Assembly: GCA_036308445.1 (NCBI GenBank)
Contig: JAXJVS010000022.1
Location: 1 to 32,460, forward strand
Source of the DNA: MGBC113645 sp036308445
GTDB lineage: Bacteria > Bacillota_I > Bacilli_A > Erysipelotrichales > Coprobacillaceae
Reading direction: 5' to 3'
Length of the DNA stretch: 32,460 nucleotides
The position numbers were made by a program, and so were the translations under genes. Shown one piece after another: positions 24,855-32,460 of the stretch; the first letter of the stretch is position 1, and the number at the start of each line of letters is the position of its first letter. A model generated the notes under the pieces. That model searched no databases. It saw only the letters and a list, made by a program, of their open reading frames with translations, and was not told the origin of the DNA.

Positions 24855-24911
24855 ATGACAAATCATTGTAGTTAGCATATACTAACCAAGTCAGTTAGAT
24901 ATAACTAACTG
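24855..24911 (+). promoter_or_regulatory. Promoter with two palindromic operators before a small membrane protein gene
   Basis: ATGACA at 24855-24860, 17-base spacer, TATACT at 24878-24883. The -10 lies inside palindrome 1 (GTTAG-CATATA-CTAAC, 24871-24886). Palindrome 2 (CAGTTAG-ATATAA-CTAACTG, 24892-24911, 18 of 20 positions symmetric) covers the expected transcription start. Centres are 23 bp apart. The core resembles the MarR operon sites but with a 6-base rather than 4-base middle, so a different regulator may bind. Confidence 0.65.
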
Positions 24912-24927
24912 AGGAAGGTGGTTTGTT

Positions 24928-25119
24928 ATGAATAAAAGAAAAAAGAATATGATTTTTAATTGGGTAATGTTACTGTCACTTGTAGTTGTATTTTTATCAG
25001 GTGTATTAGTGAAAGTTATGCCTGGAATGTGGTTAGGTATTACACATGCATTATCAGGTGTTATTTTAGTTATTTGTGTTATGATTCATTGTGTAAGACA
25101 TGGAATGTTTAGAAAATAG
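24928..25119 (+). CDS. Two-helix membrane protein, DUF4405-like
   Basis: A 63-residue protein: basic start (NKRKKN), helix 1 about residues 9-28, a short turn with MPGMWLGITH, helix 2 about 38-56, basic end. The layout of two helices with His at the start (THALSG) and end (IHCVRHG) of helix 2 is that of DUF4405, a family related to the b-type haem-binding helix pairs of cytochrome b561/ferric reductase-type proteins. Haem binding is inferred from those histidines only. AAGGTGG is the ribosome site. It has its own promoter, two operators and a terminator, so it is a tightly controlled single gene. Confidence 0.7.
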   Translation: MNKRKKNMIFNWVMLLSLVVVFLSGVLVKVMPGMWLGITHALSGVILVICVMIHCVRHGMFRK

Positions 25120-25121
25120 AT

Positions 25122-25150
25122 AATCATCCTATATATAGGATGATTTTTTT
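25122..25150 (+). terminator. Terminator of the DUF4405-like gene
   Basis: A near-perfect palindrome AATCATCCTA/TAGGATGATT (25122-25131 with 25136-25145) followed by T residues to 25150. Confidence 0.9.
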
Positions 25151-25260
25151 ATTATGTGAAAAAAGTAGAAATATTTGTGAATGAAATTCATTTTCTTTAT
25201 AAGATTTTGTTTCTATGATACAATTACTAGTACGTTAGATATAGGAAAGGTGATTAAATT

Positions 25261-26592
25261 ATGGCAAAGACATTAATGGAACAGGCAATAGATGGTCAAC
25301 GTAAAGCTATAGAAACGCTTTATGAAGCCAACAAGAAAAAAGTTTACTATTTAGCATATACTTTATTATTAGATGAAAAGAAAGCTGAAAATGCTGCTAT
25401 ATGGGCTTTTAAAACAGTACTAGATGATCTTACAACATCTTCAATAAAAACAGAAAAAGAATTTACAGATTTAGTTATAAAAAAGATAGTCACATACTGT
25501 AAAAGAAATGTTTTACAACAAAATCAAAAAGCATTTCAAACTCCAAAAAATAAGAGTTTTATATTAACATTGGATAAAATATCAGCTAATAATCCTGAAG
25601 ATTTTACTCATAAAATGTTAGAAACATTACCAGAGCTTCAACGTTTTATTTTTATATTACATAATGTTGGAAATTATGATGAAAAAGAATTAGGAATTTC
25701 ATTTAAGTTTGATGCGAAAACAATAGATAATGCATTAGAACATGAAAGAAATACTATTAATAATCTTATAAATATATCTAAGCAAGCTATTTCTTATGAA
25801 GATATTATTGATGTATTAAATATTGAACAAAAGAATGTTCTTATTCCTAATAGAATGGATAGACAGATAAGTGGAACAATCACTGATATTGTTATTCCTA
25901 TTGAAAACAAGAAGAAACAAAAAAGAACACGTGGAACTATTATAATAGTTGTTGTTTCATTATTGATTATTATAGGCTTATGTTCAACTGTTTATTTTAC
26001 TTCTTCTAATGATGATGTTAATGATACATCTAGTGATATAGCTGATACTCATGAAGATACATCAAATACTACTGAAACATCATTAAAAGAAGATGCTATA
26101 TATTATGCTGATATTGAAATCAAAGATTATGGAAAAATAACTGTTCAATTAGATCAAAAATCAGCACCAATAACTGTAGAGAACTTTGTCAATCTTGTAA
26201 ATGACAATTTTTATGATGGATTAACATTTCATCGTATTATTGAGGGATTCATGATGCAAGGTGGTGATCCTAATGGTAATGGAACTGGTGGTTCAAATAC
26301 AAATATTGTTGGAGAATTTAGTGATAATGGCTATGACAATAACTTGTCACATACAAGAGGGGCTATATCAATGGCTCGTTCTAATGATTATAATAGTGCT
26401 AGTTCTCAATTCTTCATTGTTCATGAAGATAGTACTTATTTAGATGGACAATATGCAGTTTTTGGGTATGTTACTGAGGGATTAGAGGTTGTTGATAAAG
26501 TTTGTGCAGAAGCTAAACCTATTGATAATAATGGCACTATTGAGACTGCTGAACAGCCAATCATTACATCTATTACAATGAGAGAAGAATAA
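25261..26592 (+). CDS. Sigma-factor-like region fused through a membrane helix to an outside cyclophilin
   Basis: A 443-residue chimera. Residues 8-58 (DGQRKAIETLYEANKKKVYYLAY...AENAAIWAF) resemble region 2 of ECF sigma factors, and 118-170 (LPELQRFIFIL..., KELGISF..., TIDNALEHERNTI) resemble region 4 with its helix-turn-helix. A basic stretch (217-224) and one helix (about 226-248) follow, then a Ser/Thr/Asp-rich linker and a complete cyclophilin-type peptidyl-prolyl isomerase domain (281-441) with FHRIIEGFMMQGGDPNG, SSQFFIV and LDGQYAVFG. Positive-inside charge predicts sigma-like part inside, isomerase outside. The active-site Arg (FHR) and Gln are present; the Trp of human CypA is Tyr. 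It may be a degenerate sigma/anchor rather than a working sigma factor. Own promoter region and terminator. Confidence 0.8.
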   Translation: MAKTLMEQAIDGQRKAIETLYEANKKKVYYLAYTLLLDEKKAENAAIWAFKTVLDDLTTSSIKTEKEFTDLVIKKIVTYCKRNVLQQNQKAFQTPKNKSFILTLDKISANNPEDFTHKMLETLPELQRFIFILHNVGNYDEKELGISFKFDAKTIDNALEHERNTINNLINISKQAISYEDIIDVLNIEQKNVLIPNRMDRQISGTITDIVIPIENKKKQKRTRGTIIIVVVSLLIIIGLCSTVYFTSSNDDVNDTSSDIADTHEDTSNTTETSLKEDAIYYADIEIKDYGKITVQLDQKSAPITVENFVNLVNDNFYDGLTFHRIIEGFMMQGGDPNGNGTGGSNTNIVGEFSDNGYDNNLSHTRGAISMARSNDYNSASSQFFIVHEDSTYLDGQYAVFGYVTEGLEVVDKVCAEAKPIDNNGTIETAEQPIITSITMREE

Positions 26593-26601
26593 TTTTATAA
26601 G

Positions 26602-26635
26602 ACATATTATCTTCATGATGATATGTTTTTCTTTT
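26602..26635 (+). terminator. Terminator after the cyclophilin fusion gene
   Basis: A 10-bp stem ACATATTATC/GATGATATGT (26602-26611 with 26617-26626, one G-U pair), loop TTCAT, then a T-rich tract to 26635. Confidence 0.85.
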
Positions 26636-26683
26636 GTTGATTTTCCTTGTCTTTTTTACTAAACTGTACTTAGGGTGATGAGG

Positions 26684-27460
26684 ATGACTAAGAAATATTT
26701 CTTTTTTGATATAGATGGTACTTTACTATCAGAAGTAGATAAAAAATTACCAGATAGCTGTAAAGAGACATTAAAGAAGTTAATAGACAAAGGACATTTT
26801 GTAGCAATTGCTACAAGTAGACCTTATTGTTTGACTTATGAAATAGCTAGAGAAATAGGAATATCTCATTATGTATGTGATGGCGGTGATGCTTTTGTTA
26901 TTAATGATGAAATAATAGAGTTGTTACCATTGAATTTAAAAGATTGTTTATCTTTAGCAAAAGAATCAATAGATGCACATATTCCGATTGCTACTTCTAT
27001 AGATACAACTAATAATCGTTATAGTCCTGATAGTCAATTTATTAATGAGTATCCTCATTTAATGCATGTATTTGATTTTGTGATTAAAGATAATTTTAAT
27101 ATTTTAGAAGCTAAAGCTATTCATAAAATGTGTATATTATGTAGTAAAGATAAAGAAAACTTATTGCCTTCATTAAATAAAGTGCCTCATTATCGTTTAG
27201 ATGATCAATGTATATTAGTAGAAGCTGTTAATAAATATCAAGGTATATTAAATATGATGAAATATTTGAATGCGCCTGTAGAAGATATCGTTGTATTTGG
27301 TGATGGTATAAATGATTTAGATATGCTTACTCAAGCTCCGATATCAATAGCTATGGGTAATGCAAAAGATGAAGTGAAACATGCTGCAACTTATGTAACA
27401 TCTTGTGCAAGTCAGGATGGTATAAAGAAAGCTTGTCAATATTTTGAATGGATTGATTAA
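26684..27460 (+). CDS. HAD-superfamily hydrolase, Cof type
   Basis: A 258-residue cytosolic phosphatase of the Cof/IIB subgroup. Motif I is FFDIDGTLL (nucleophile Asp9, acid/base Asp11); the ATSRP stretch (motif II Thr/Ser) follows at about 44-48; the cap domain lies between about 85 and 185; motif IV is VVFGDGINDLDML, then the family's AMGNAKDEVKHAA. These enzymes usually dephosphorylate sugar phosphates or flavin and PLP-related compounds; the substrate cannot be told. I chose the ATG at 26684 (AGGGTG 6 bases upstream) over GTG 26675 and ATG 26678. TTGATT (26637-26642) and TAAACT (26660-26665), 17 bases apart, may be the promoter. Confidence 0.92.
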   Translation: MTKKYFFFDIDGTLLSEVDKKLPDSCKETLKKLIDKGHFVAIATSRPYCLTYEIAREIGISHYVCDGGDAFVINDEIIELLPLNLKDCLSLAKESIDAHIPIATSIDTTNNRYSPDSQFINEYPHLMHVFDFVIKDNFNILEAKAIHKMCILCSKDKENLLPSLNKVPHYRLDDQCILVEAVNKYQGILNMMKYLNAPVEDIVVFGDGINDLDMLTQAPISIAMGNAKDEVKHAATYVTSCASQDGIKKACQYFEWID

Positions 27461-27482
27461 GTGTCGAATGACACTTTTTTTT
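27459..27482 (+). terminator. Terminator of the HAD hydrolase gene
   Basis: AAGTGTC/GACACTT stem (27459-27465 with 27470-27476), GAAT loop, T residues to 27482. The stem overlaps the stop codon. Confidence 0.88.
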
Positions 27483-27539
27483 AAACATGTCATTTTTATT
27501 GCTTAAACTGTCTTATGTCACATGGTTGTAAGATAGATA

Positions 27540-27548
27540 TGATATAAT
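27540..27548 (+). promoter_or_regulatory. Extended -10 promoter of the two-component/ABC operon
   Basis: TGATATAAT at 27540-27548 is an extended -10 (TG-N-TATAAT). No good -35 is placed for it. Transcription would start about 11 bases before the response regulator ATG, leaving a very short leader with GGTGAT at its 5' end. Confidence 0.55.
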
Positions 27549-27565
27549 GACAATGGTGATGAAAG

Positions 27566-28225
27566 ATGAAGATATTATTAGTTGAAGATGATTTACAATT
27601 ACAAGAGAGTTTAAGTATGGCATTAAAACTAAAGAATCATACTGTTGATTGTTTAGAAACAATGAAGGATGCATTAGAGATTAATTATAATTTATATGAT
27701 CTTGTTATATTGGATATTCAATTACCAGATGGTAATGGAATTGATATATGTCATTTTATTAGAAAGAAATATAATTTACCCATTGTCTTTTTAACTGCTC
27801 ATAATCATGAGGATATGATTGTCGCAGGACTTAAAGCTGGGGCTGACGATTATATTACAAAACCGTTTTCATTAAATGTTCTCTATGCTCGTATAGAAGT
27901 CGCAACAAGAAGAATGAATAAGAAAGTTAAGATTGGAGAACTAGAAATAGATAGTGAAAATTATAAAGTTTATAAAAATAATCATCTCATACAACTTACA
28001 ACAATAGAATATGAAATCTTATTTATGTTTATTAAGCATCGAGGACAAGTTCTTACAAGAGAACAATTATATGATTGTATAGAGAGAAATACAGGTAATG
28101 TTGTTGAAAACAATACTTTAACAGTATATATGAAAAGGATTAGAGATAAATTAGGAACATATCATAATCATTATTATATTGAAACTATTAGAGGGGTAGG
28201 TTATAGATTATATGGAAACGAATAA
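27566..28225 (+). CDS. OmpR/PhoB-type response regulator
   Basis: A 219-residue protein with receiver and winged-helix output domains. The receiver has the acidic pair Asp8/Asp9, phosphoacceptor Asp50 (LVILDIQLPDGNG), Thr77 and Lys99 (ITKPF). The output domain (about 125-219) shows TTIEYEILFMFIKHRGQVLTRE and ends in the family's ETIRGVGYRLY. It is first in a four-gene operon with the kinase (14-base overlap), an ABC ATPase and an FtsX-type permease, and probably controls the transporter genes. Confidence 0.96.
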   Translation: MKILLVEDDLQLQESLSMALKLKNHTVDCLETMKDALEINYNLYDLVILDIQLPDGNGIDICHFIRKKYNLPIVFLTAHNHEDMIVAGLKAGADDYITKPFSLNVLYARIEVATRRMNKKVKIGELEIDSENYKVYKNNHLIQLTTIEYEILFMFIKHRGQVLTREQLYDCIERNTGNVVENNTLTVYMKRIRDKLGTYHNHYYIETIRGVGYRLYGNE

Positions 28226-29306
28226 AAAAAATAAACAATTAAAACTAGTTTTTCTTATATTAACACTGACAATAGTTCTATGTTTTTATGTTCTTTATAC
28301 AACTTTTATTGAAGCTTATAATCATTCAGTATCTTCATTCTTATATGATATTTCGGAGGTGTATCCAGAAGTTACAATTTCTCAAAAATTATTTATGGAC
28401 AATTTTAGTTATGAATTTTCTTGGCAGTTATACTTGTTGATTATATTATTAGTTGTATGTTTGATTTTCTTATATTATTATATTTCTCGTTTTTATAAAG
28501 CATATAGTAAAGATATTCAACATATTATTGAGGAAATTGATCATGATGAGTTTACCCCTTCTACTTTAGAAGGAGAATTATCATTATTAGAAGAAAAAAT
28601 ATATTATTATAAAAAAAGGAATGATAAATTAATTGAAAAAAGTATAAAAGAAAAGAAACAATTAAGTGATTATATAGAAAACATAGCTCATCAAATTAAA
28701 ACGCCAATCACAACTCTTCGTTTGAATGAAGAAATGGCATTACTATCAAAGAATTCTGCTTTATTAGAAAAAAATAAGAGTGCTTTTGAAAGATTGGAGA
28801 GTTTATTTGATAACTTTATGAAGTTATCAAGAATAGAGAATGATACTATTCATTTTGAATTAGAAGTTGGTAGTATGACTGAATTATTAGATGAAGTTTA
28901 TGAACAGGTATTACCAATATTAAAAGAAACAAGAGTTAATATAGAAAGCTGTGATACAGAGTTTTATTATGATAATCAATGGCTATGTGAAGCTCTTTAT
29001 AATATTATTAAGAATTGTGTTGAAGCAGGGGCATCTTTAATAGAAATGAAAGCTTTTTATAATAATGAAATGAATCATATTCTAATTAAGGATAATGGTG
29101 AAGGAATAAATGAAGAAGATTTGCCATATATATTTGATCGTTTCTATCGTTCAAGAAAAAATAAAAAACAAGGAGCTGGTATAGGATTAGCGTTATCCAA
29201 AGAAATAGTAGAGAAACATCATGGATTTATAAGTGCTTATAATGATAATGGAGCTGTATTTGATTTATCTTTTCCATTATTGGATATTAAAGAGAAGGTG
29301 ATTTAA
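28212..29306 (+). CDS. Sensor histidine kinase, two membrane helices
   Basis: A 364-residue membrane kinase. Helix 1 is about residues 11-32 and helix 2 about 71-93, with an outside loop of about 38 residues. The H-box is IAHQIKTPITTL with His160; then the N-box around Asn264-Asn268 (NIIKNCVEAG), G1 DNGEGI (294-299), an F-box (IFDRFYRS) and G2 GAGIGLAL (321-328). It starts inside the response regulator gene and its stop is followed at once by the ATPase start. The small outside loop suggests sensing at the membrane or through the neighbouring transporter, as in peptide-sensing modules, but it is longer than in BceS-type kinases. Confidence 0.93.
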   Translation: METNKKNKQLKLVFLILTLTIVLCFYVLYTTFIEAYNHSVSSFLYDISEVYPEVTISQKLFMDNFSYEFSWQLYLLIILLVVCLIFLYYYISRFYKAYSKDIQHIIEEIDHDEFTPSTLEGELSLLEEKIYYYKKRNDKLIEKSIKEKKQLSDYIENIAHQIKTPITTLRLNEEMALLSKNSALLEKNKSAFERLESLFDNFMKLSRIENDTIHFELEVGSMTELLDEVYEQVLPILKETRVNIESCDTEFYYDNQWLCEALYNIIKNCVEAGASLIEMKAFYNNEMNHILIKDNGEGINEEDLPYIFDRFYRSRKNKKQGAGIGLALSKEIVEKHHGFISAYNDNGAVFDLSFPLLDIKEKVI

Positions 29307-29987
29307 ATGAAGGCAGTTGTTGTAAATAATGTTACTAAATTTTATGGTTATGGTTTTAATCGTGTGAAAGCTTTAAATCATATATCTATAGATATTGAAG
29401 AAGGAACAATAGTTGCGATTACTGGAACTAGCGGTTCAGGTAAATCGACCTTATTACATGTAATAGGTGGATTAGAAAGTCCTGATGCAGGAGAAGTCTA
29501 TATTGAAAATAAGAATATTTATAAATTATCTCAAGAACAGTTAACGGTTCTTAGAAGAAGACGCATAGGTTTTATTTTTCAGTTTTATAATTTAGTTCCT
29601 ACTATTAATGTCTATGAGAATATTGTTTTACCAATTCATCTAGATGGTCAGGATGAAGATAAAGAATATATAGAAGAATTATTAGAAATGTTGAATTTAG
29701 AAGATAAGAAATATAATTATATTGATGAATTATCTGGAGGACAACAACAGCGTGTTGCAATAGCTCGTGCATTAGCTTCAAAACCAGAGATTATTTTAGC
29801 TGATGAACCAACAGGAAATCTTGATTCAGTGAATTCTCAGGAAGTTTTAGATGTATTAAGGAAATCACAAAGAAAATATAATCAGACTATCATATTGGTG
29901 ACTCATGATGCTAGAATTGCATCATATGCTGATCGTATTATAAGAATAGAAGATGGTCAAATTGTAGGTGAGCATTATGAAAAATAA
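29307..29987 (+). CDS. ABC transporter ATPase of the MacB/LolD/BceA type
   Basis: A 226-residue ATPase: Walker A GTSGSGKST (40-48), Q-loop in FQFYNLVPT, signature LSGGQ (142-146), Walker B IILADE (162-167, catalytic Glu167) and His200. The GFIFQFYNLVPTINVYENIVLP pattern marks the subfamily that works with FtsX-fold permeases rather than with transport through a channel. It starts directly after the kinase stop and overlaps the permease by 11 bases, so the two form one complex. The likely role is peptide antibiotic resistance or lipoprotein/peptide handling. Confidence 0.95.
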   Translation: MKAVVVNNVTKFYGYGFNRVKALNHISIDIEEGTIVAITGTSGSGKSTLLHVIGGLESPDAGEVYIENKNIYKLSQEQLTVLRRRRIGFIFQFYNLVPTINVYENIVLPIHLDGQDEDKEYIEELLEMLNLEDKKYNYIDELSGGQQQRVAIARALASKPEIILADEPTGNLDSVNSQEVLDVLRKSQRKYNQTIILVTHDARIASYADRIIRIEDGQIVGEHYEK

Positions 29988-32223
29988 TGTTTCATTAAAA
30001 CTTGCATTAGCTTCTATGAAGAAAGATAAAAAGAATTATATCATTTCTTTTATTATGATGATTATTGCGTTTACTTTTACTATCGCTTTTTCTACTTTCT
30101 TATCTACTCAAGAAAAAGTAGATAGATATCAAAGAGAAAAAGATTATGGGGATTGGGTTGTATGTTATGAAGGATTGAATGATTATTCAAAAGAGTTTTT
30201 TAAATCAAGTCAACTGGTTGATAAGATTACTAATCTAGAAGTTATTGGAGTGCTAGATAATAATAATTATATAGCTAATTATAATGAAGATTATTTTGAG
30301 ATTGCACATATTACTTTATTAGAAGGATGTCTTCCTAAAAATGATGATGAAGTTCTTGTTATTCAACATTCTGGATATCATCTTGATGATATGATTGAAA
30401 TAACAATTCAAACATCTATGAATCAGACTAAACAATATAAGGTTGTAGGTATCATCAATGAGTATAATGAAAAATGGGATACCCCATCAGTAGATTATTT
30501 TACAATTGATAATCCTTCATATCAGACATATTCATATATGACTTCTGATGAATCAGTAGATTCTTTCGTAGGGTTTGATGATGGCTGTATTTATAATTTT
30601 TCATTGATAGCGAGATCAATTAACTATGAATCAGATAATCAGTATGATTATAAAAATTTTCAATTAGATATAGGCAATCAATCTACGACAACTATTTTGA
30701 ATATATTTGTAGTGATTGTTGGTGGTGGTTTATTTATTGCGATATTCTTTAATGTGAATCAAAGAGAGAAGACATTATTTCTTTTAAGATGTATTGGAAT
30801 GTCTAAGAAAGATATGAGAAGATATATTTTTTATGAAATGATTGTATTAGTTCTTATTTCTATGGTTATTGCAATACCATTAGGCTTATTACTAGCTTTA
30901 TTTATATGTTATCTTTATTTTCTTTATTCTGGAGTCTTTATTTTCTTGAGTTCTTTAATGAATTCTATTCCTTATCTTTTGGTCATTATTTTGTTTGTGA
31001 TAGGATGTACTTATTTTTCTTTACTTCCTATTTCTATTCATAGTTTAGATAGTTTAATTCATAAGAAAACACGTACAAAATTAAAGAAATATAATAAAGC
31101 CAAAAGAATGAGTATATTCCGCTTATCTGATAGAATAACTACAAGACATTTATCAGATATATTTCTTATTTCGGCTTTGATTTACACTCAGATATTTTGT
31201 ATTATTCATATTCAAAGCTTAAAAGATAATCTAAATGAAGTATCAAATAATCAGATATCTTATCAATATATTTATAGTTTTCAAGATGATGAATTATATA
31301 ATAATTTAAAAGGTTCTTTGAATAATTATGATGTTTATAAATATGTGGAATGTGACGAAGAAAGAGATGAATACAGATATAGATTAACTATTTTTTCGCT
31401 TGAAGGATTAGAAGATAGATTAATAGATGGTAGATTACCTGAGAATAAAAATGAATGTTTAGGCTTTTATTATGGTGAGTCAAATCAATATATAATAGGT
31501 ACAAAGGTCAAGACATCTAATTGGTATTATGATGATGAAAAACAAGAGGATATATATCAGTCAATGGGAGAATTTACAGTTGTAGGAACGGTAGATTTAT
31601 CAGATAGATATGAATTTAGTGAAGAAAACTATTTGTATGTTTATTTGCCTAATAGTTATAGTGGTATTGTAGTATTAGATGAAGTCTTTGCTGAAAGTGA
31701 GTGGCATTATAAAACTTATATAGAAACAAATAAAAATGTATTTTTTGATTTATATAATAAATATGATGAGAATAAGGTTGTTCAAACAGGAGAATGGAGT
31801 TATAGGATAAACCCTGGTTTATATACTTCTATTACTAAAAATTCGGAGAATGTGAATGGTTATGTTATTAATGAATTGTTTGTATATATACCAATGTTAG
31901 CTATCTGTATTGTATTTATGATATTTATTATGAGACTATTAATAGAGAAAATGAATAAAGATATTAAGTTAATTAGATGTTTAGGAATGACTTTTAAACA
32001 AACGATAAAGATGTATATATATTTAATTTTTGAGATTGTTATTATTACATTGTGTTATTCTTATTTATATTTAAATCTATATTATGAAGAAGTTATGATT
32101 CAAGCTCTTTACATTGAGATTAATGTCATTGGTTTTAATATTCTATTATTTGCATTATTTGCATATTTGAGGACATCTAAAGAATTGTCTTTTTATCCTA
32201 CTGATGTTGAAAGATTTTATTAG
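29977..32223 (+). CDS. FtsX-type ABC transporter permease with two FtsX halves
   Basis: A 748-residue membrane protein. The ATG at 29977 follows AGGTGAG; an in-frame GTG at 29968 overlaps that site and is less likely. Helix 1 (about 20-43) is followed by an outside domain (about 44-225), three helices (about 227-345), a basic linker, helix 5 (about 390-410), a second outside domain (about 411-615) and three helices to residue 720. Both halves have the FtsX mark before the penultimate helix (LLRCIGMSKKDM and LIRCLGMTFKQT). This is the eight-helix duplicated-FtsX layout. With the ATPase and two-component system it forms a self-regulated mechanotransmission-type transporter; substrate unknown. 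Confidence 0.92.
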   Translation: MKNNVSLKLALASMKKDKKNYIISFIMMIIAFTFTIAFSTFLSTQEKVDRYQREKDYGDWVVCYEGLNDYSKEFFKSSQLVDKITNLEVIGVLDNNNYIANYNEDYFEIAHITLLEGCLPKNDDEVLVIQHSGYHLDDMIEITIQTSMNQTKQYKVVGIINEYNEKWDTPSVDYFTIDNPSYQTYSYMTSDESVDSFVGFDDGCIYNFSLIARSINYESDNQYDYKNFQLDIGNQSTTTILNIFVVIVGGGLFIAIFFNVNQREKTLFLLRCIGMSKKDMRRYIFYEMIVLVLISMVIAIPLGLLLALFICYLYFLYSGVFIFLSSLMNSIPYLLVIILFVIGCTYFSLLPISIHSLDSLIHKKTRTKLKKYNKAKRMSIFRLSDRITTRHLSDIFLISALIYTQIFCIIHIQSLKDNLNEVSNNQISYQYIYSFQDDELYNNLKGSLNNYDVYKYVECDEERDEYRYRLTIFSLEGLEDRLIDGRLPENKNECLGFYYGESNQYIIGTKVKTSNWYYDDEKQEDIYQSMGEFTVVGTVDLSDRYEFSEENYLYVYLPNSYSGIVVLDEVFAESEWHYKTYIETNKNVFFDLYNKYDENKVVQTGEWSYRINPGLYTSITKNSENVNGYVINELFVYIPMLAICIVFMIFIMRLLIEKMNKDIKLIRCLGMTFKQTIKMYIYLIFEIVIITLCYSYLYLNLYYEEVMIQALYIEINVIGFNILLFALFAYLRTSKELSFYPTDVERFY

Positions 32224-32229
32224 AAAAGG

Positions 32230-32262
32230 AAGAATATGATATTTGTCATATTCTTTTTTTTT
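32230..32262 (+). terminator. Terminator of the two-component/ABC operon
   Basis: A perfect 10-bp stem AAGAATATGA/TCATATTCTT (32230-32239 with 32246-32255), loop TATTTG, T residues through 32262. Confidence 0.9.
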
Positions 32263-32269
32263 GAAAATA

Positions 32270-32300
32270 TTGGCAAATTTATAAGATAATTGTTTATAAT
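32270..32300 (+). promoter_or_regulatory. Promoter of the methyltransferase gene at the window edge
   Basis: TTGGCA at 32270-32275 and a perfect TATAAT at 32295-32300, with a long 19-base spacer. Confidence 0.5.
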
Positions 32301-32326
32301 ATAGAAGATGTTGATAGGTGATATTT

Positions 32327-32460
32327 ATGAATAAAAAAGATGTAGAATTATTTTTTGATCATTGTGCATCGTGGTGGGATGATGATATGGTTAGAAACGA
32401 TGAGATTATTAATAAAATATGAGATAATTCTAAAGTTAAAGAAAATACTTCAGTGTTAGA
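32327..32460 (+). pseudogene. SAM-dependent methyltransferase start, interrupted by an in-frame stop; runs off the window
   Basis: From the ATG at 32327 (AGGTG upstream) the frame reads MNKKDVELFFDHCASWWDDD, a typical N-terminus of a class I SAM-dependent methyltransferase family of gut Firmicutes. After 31 codons it meets TGA (32420-32422) where a Leu codon is expected (NKI-stop-DNSKVKENTSVL); the frame then continues in the right sense to the window end, where the SAM-binding VLDxGCGTG motif would begin. A single change (TTA to TGA) explains it. It is either a nonsense pseudogene or a base error; UGA recoding is excluded by its use as a stop elsewhere. Confidence 0.65.

Noticed and set aside
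24851..24867. Terminator after trpA
   Set aside because: ATGA-CAAA-TCAT gives only a 4-bp A/T-rich stem with no T run; the ATGACA is better read as a -35 box.
27566..32223. Classical BceRSAB antibiotic-sensing module
   Set aside because: The gene order fits, but the kinase has an outside loop of about 38 residues instead of almost none, and the permease has two FtsX halves with two outside domains rather than the ten-helix BceB layout. Kept as a general FtsX-type transporter.
32420..32422. UGA read as tryptophan
   Set aside because: The residue expected here is Leu, and UGA ends trpC, the second MarR gene and other intact genes.
1..32460. CRISPR arrays, tRNA or rRNA genes, insertion sequences
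   Set aside because: I saw no regularly spaced repeats, no cloverleaf ends, no rRNA-like stretches and no transposase-like proteins or terminal inverted repeats.

Overview
This window is low-GC Firmicutes DNA, very A+T-rich, with strong AGGAGG-type ribosome sites, TTGACA/TATAAT promoters and hairpin-plus-T-run terminators. Gene content and protein style fit the Erysipelotrichia/Coprobacillaceae group (Catenibacterium- or Kandleria-like gut bacteria). That placement is an inference from style, not from a marker gene. UGA is a normal stop here (for example in trpC and the second MarR gene).

Layout. 1-4540: MarR regulator plus a heterodimeric ABC exporter. 4543-6175: a small membrane export-family protein and a CinA-like protein. 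6176-6652: no protein gene, but a well-defined promoter, a structured RNA of about 190 nt and a terminator, leading into purA and guaA, the AMP and GMP branches from IMP. 9501-10744 (minus): a broken 4Fe-4S protein gene with two lesions. 10866-13592: DegV protein, a possibly leaderless YjbR-like fragment and dihydroorotase. 13632-17787: a second MarR/ABC/ABC operon built like the first. 17844-19357: an unknown protein and a P1-family Ntn hydrolase. 19396-24848: a Trp T-box and a trp operon in which trpE is reduced to a 50-codon relic and trpG is frameshifted, while trpD, C, F, B and A are intact. 24855-25150: a two-helix membrane protein behind paired palindromes. 25261-26635: an unusual protein joining a sigma-factor-like region, one membrane helix and an outside cyclophilin domain. 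26684-27482: HAD hydrolase. 27540-32262: two-component system plus FtsX-type ABC transporter. 32327-end: start of a methyltransferase gene with an in-frame stop.

How the genes work together. The two MarR/ABC operons each encode an asymmetric transporter pair, one subunit with degenerate ATPase residues and one with a degenerate signature motif, as in known heterodimeric multidrug exporters. Their promoters share a TTAG-N4-CTAA palindrome. The trp operon can still convert anthranilate or indole to tryptophan but, from this locus, cannot make anthranilate. Four separate gene lesions in 32 kb suggest ongoing gene loss. The most novel candidates are the sigma-like/cyclophilin fusion and the purA leader RNA.
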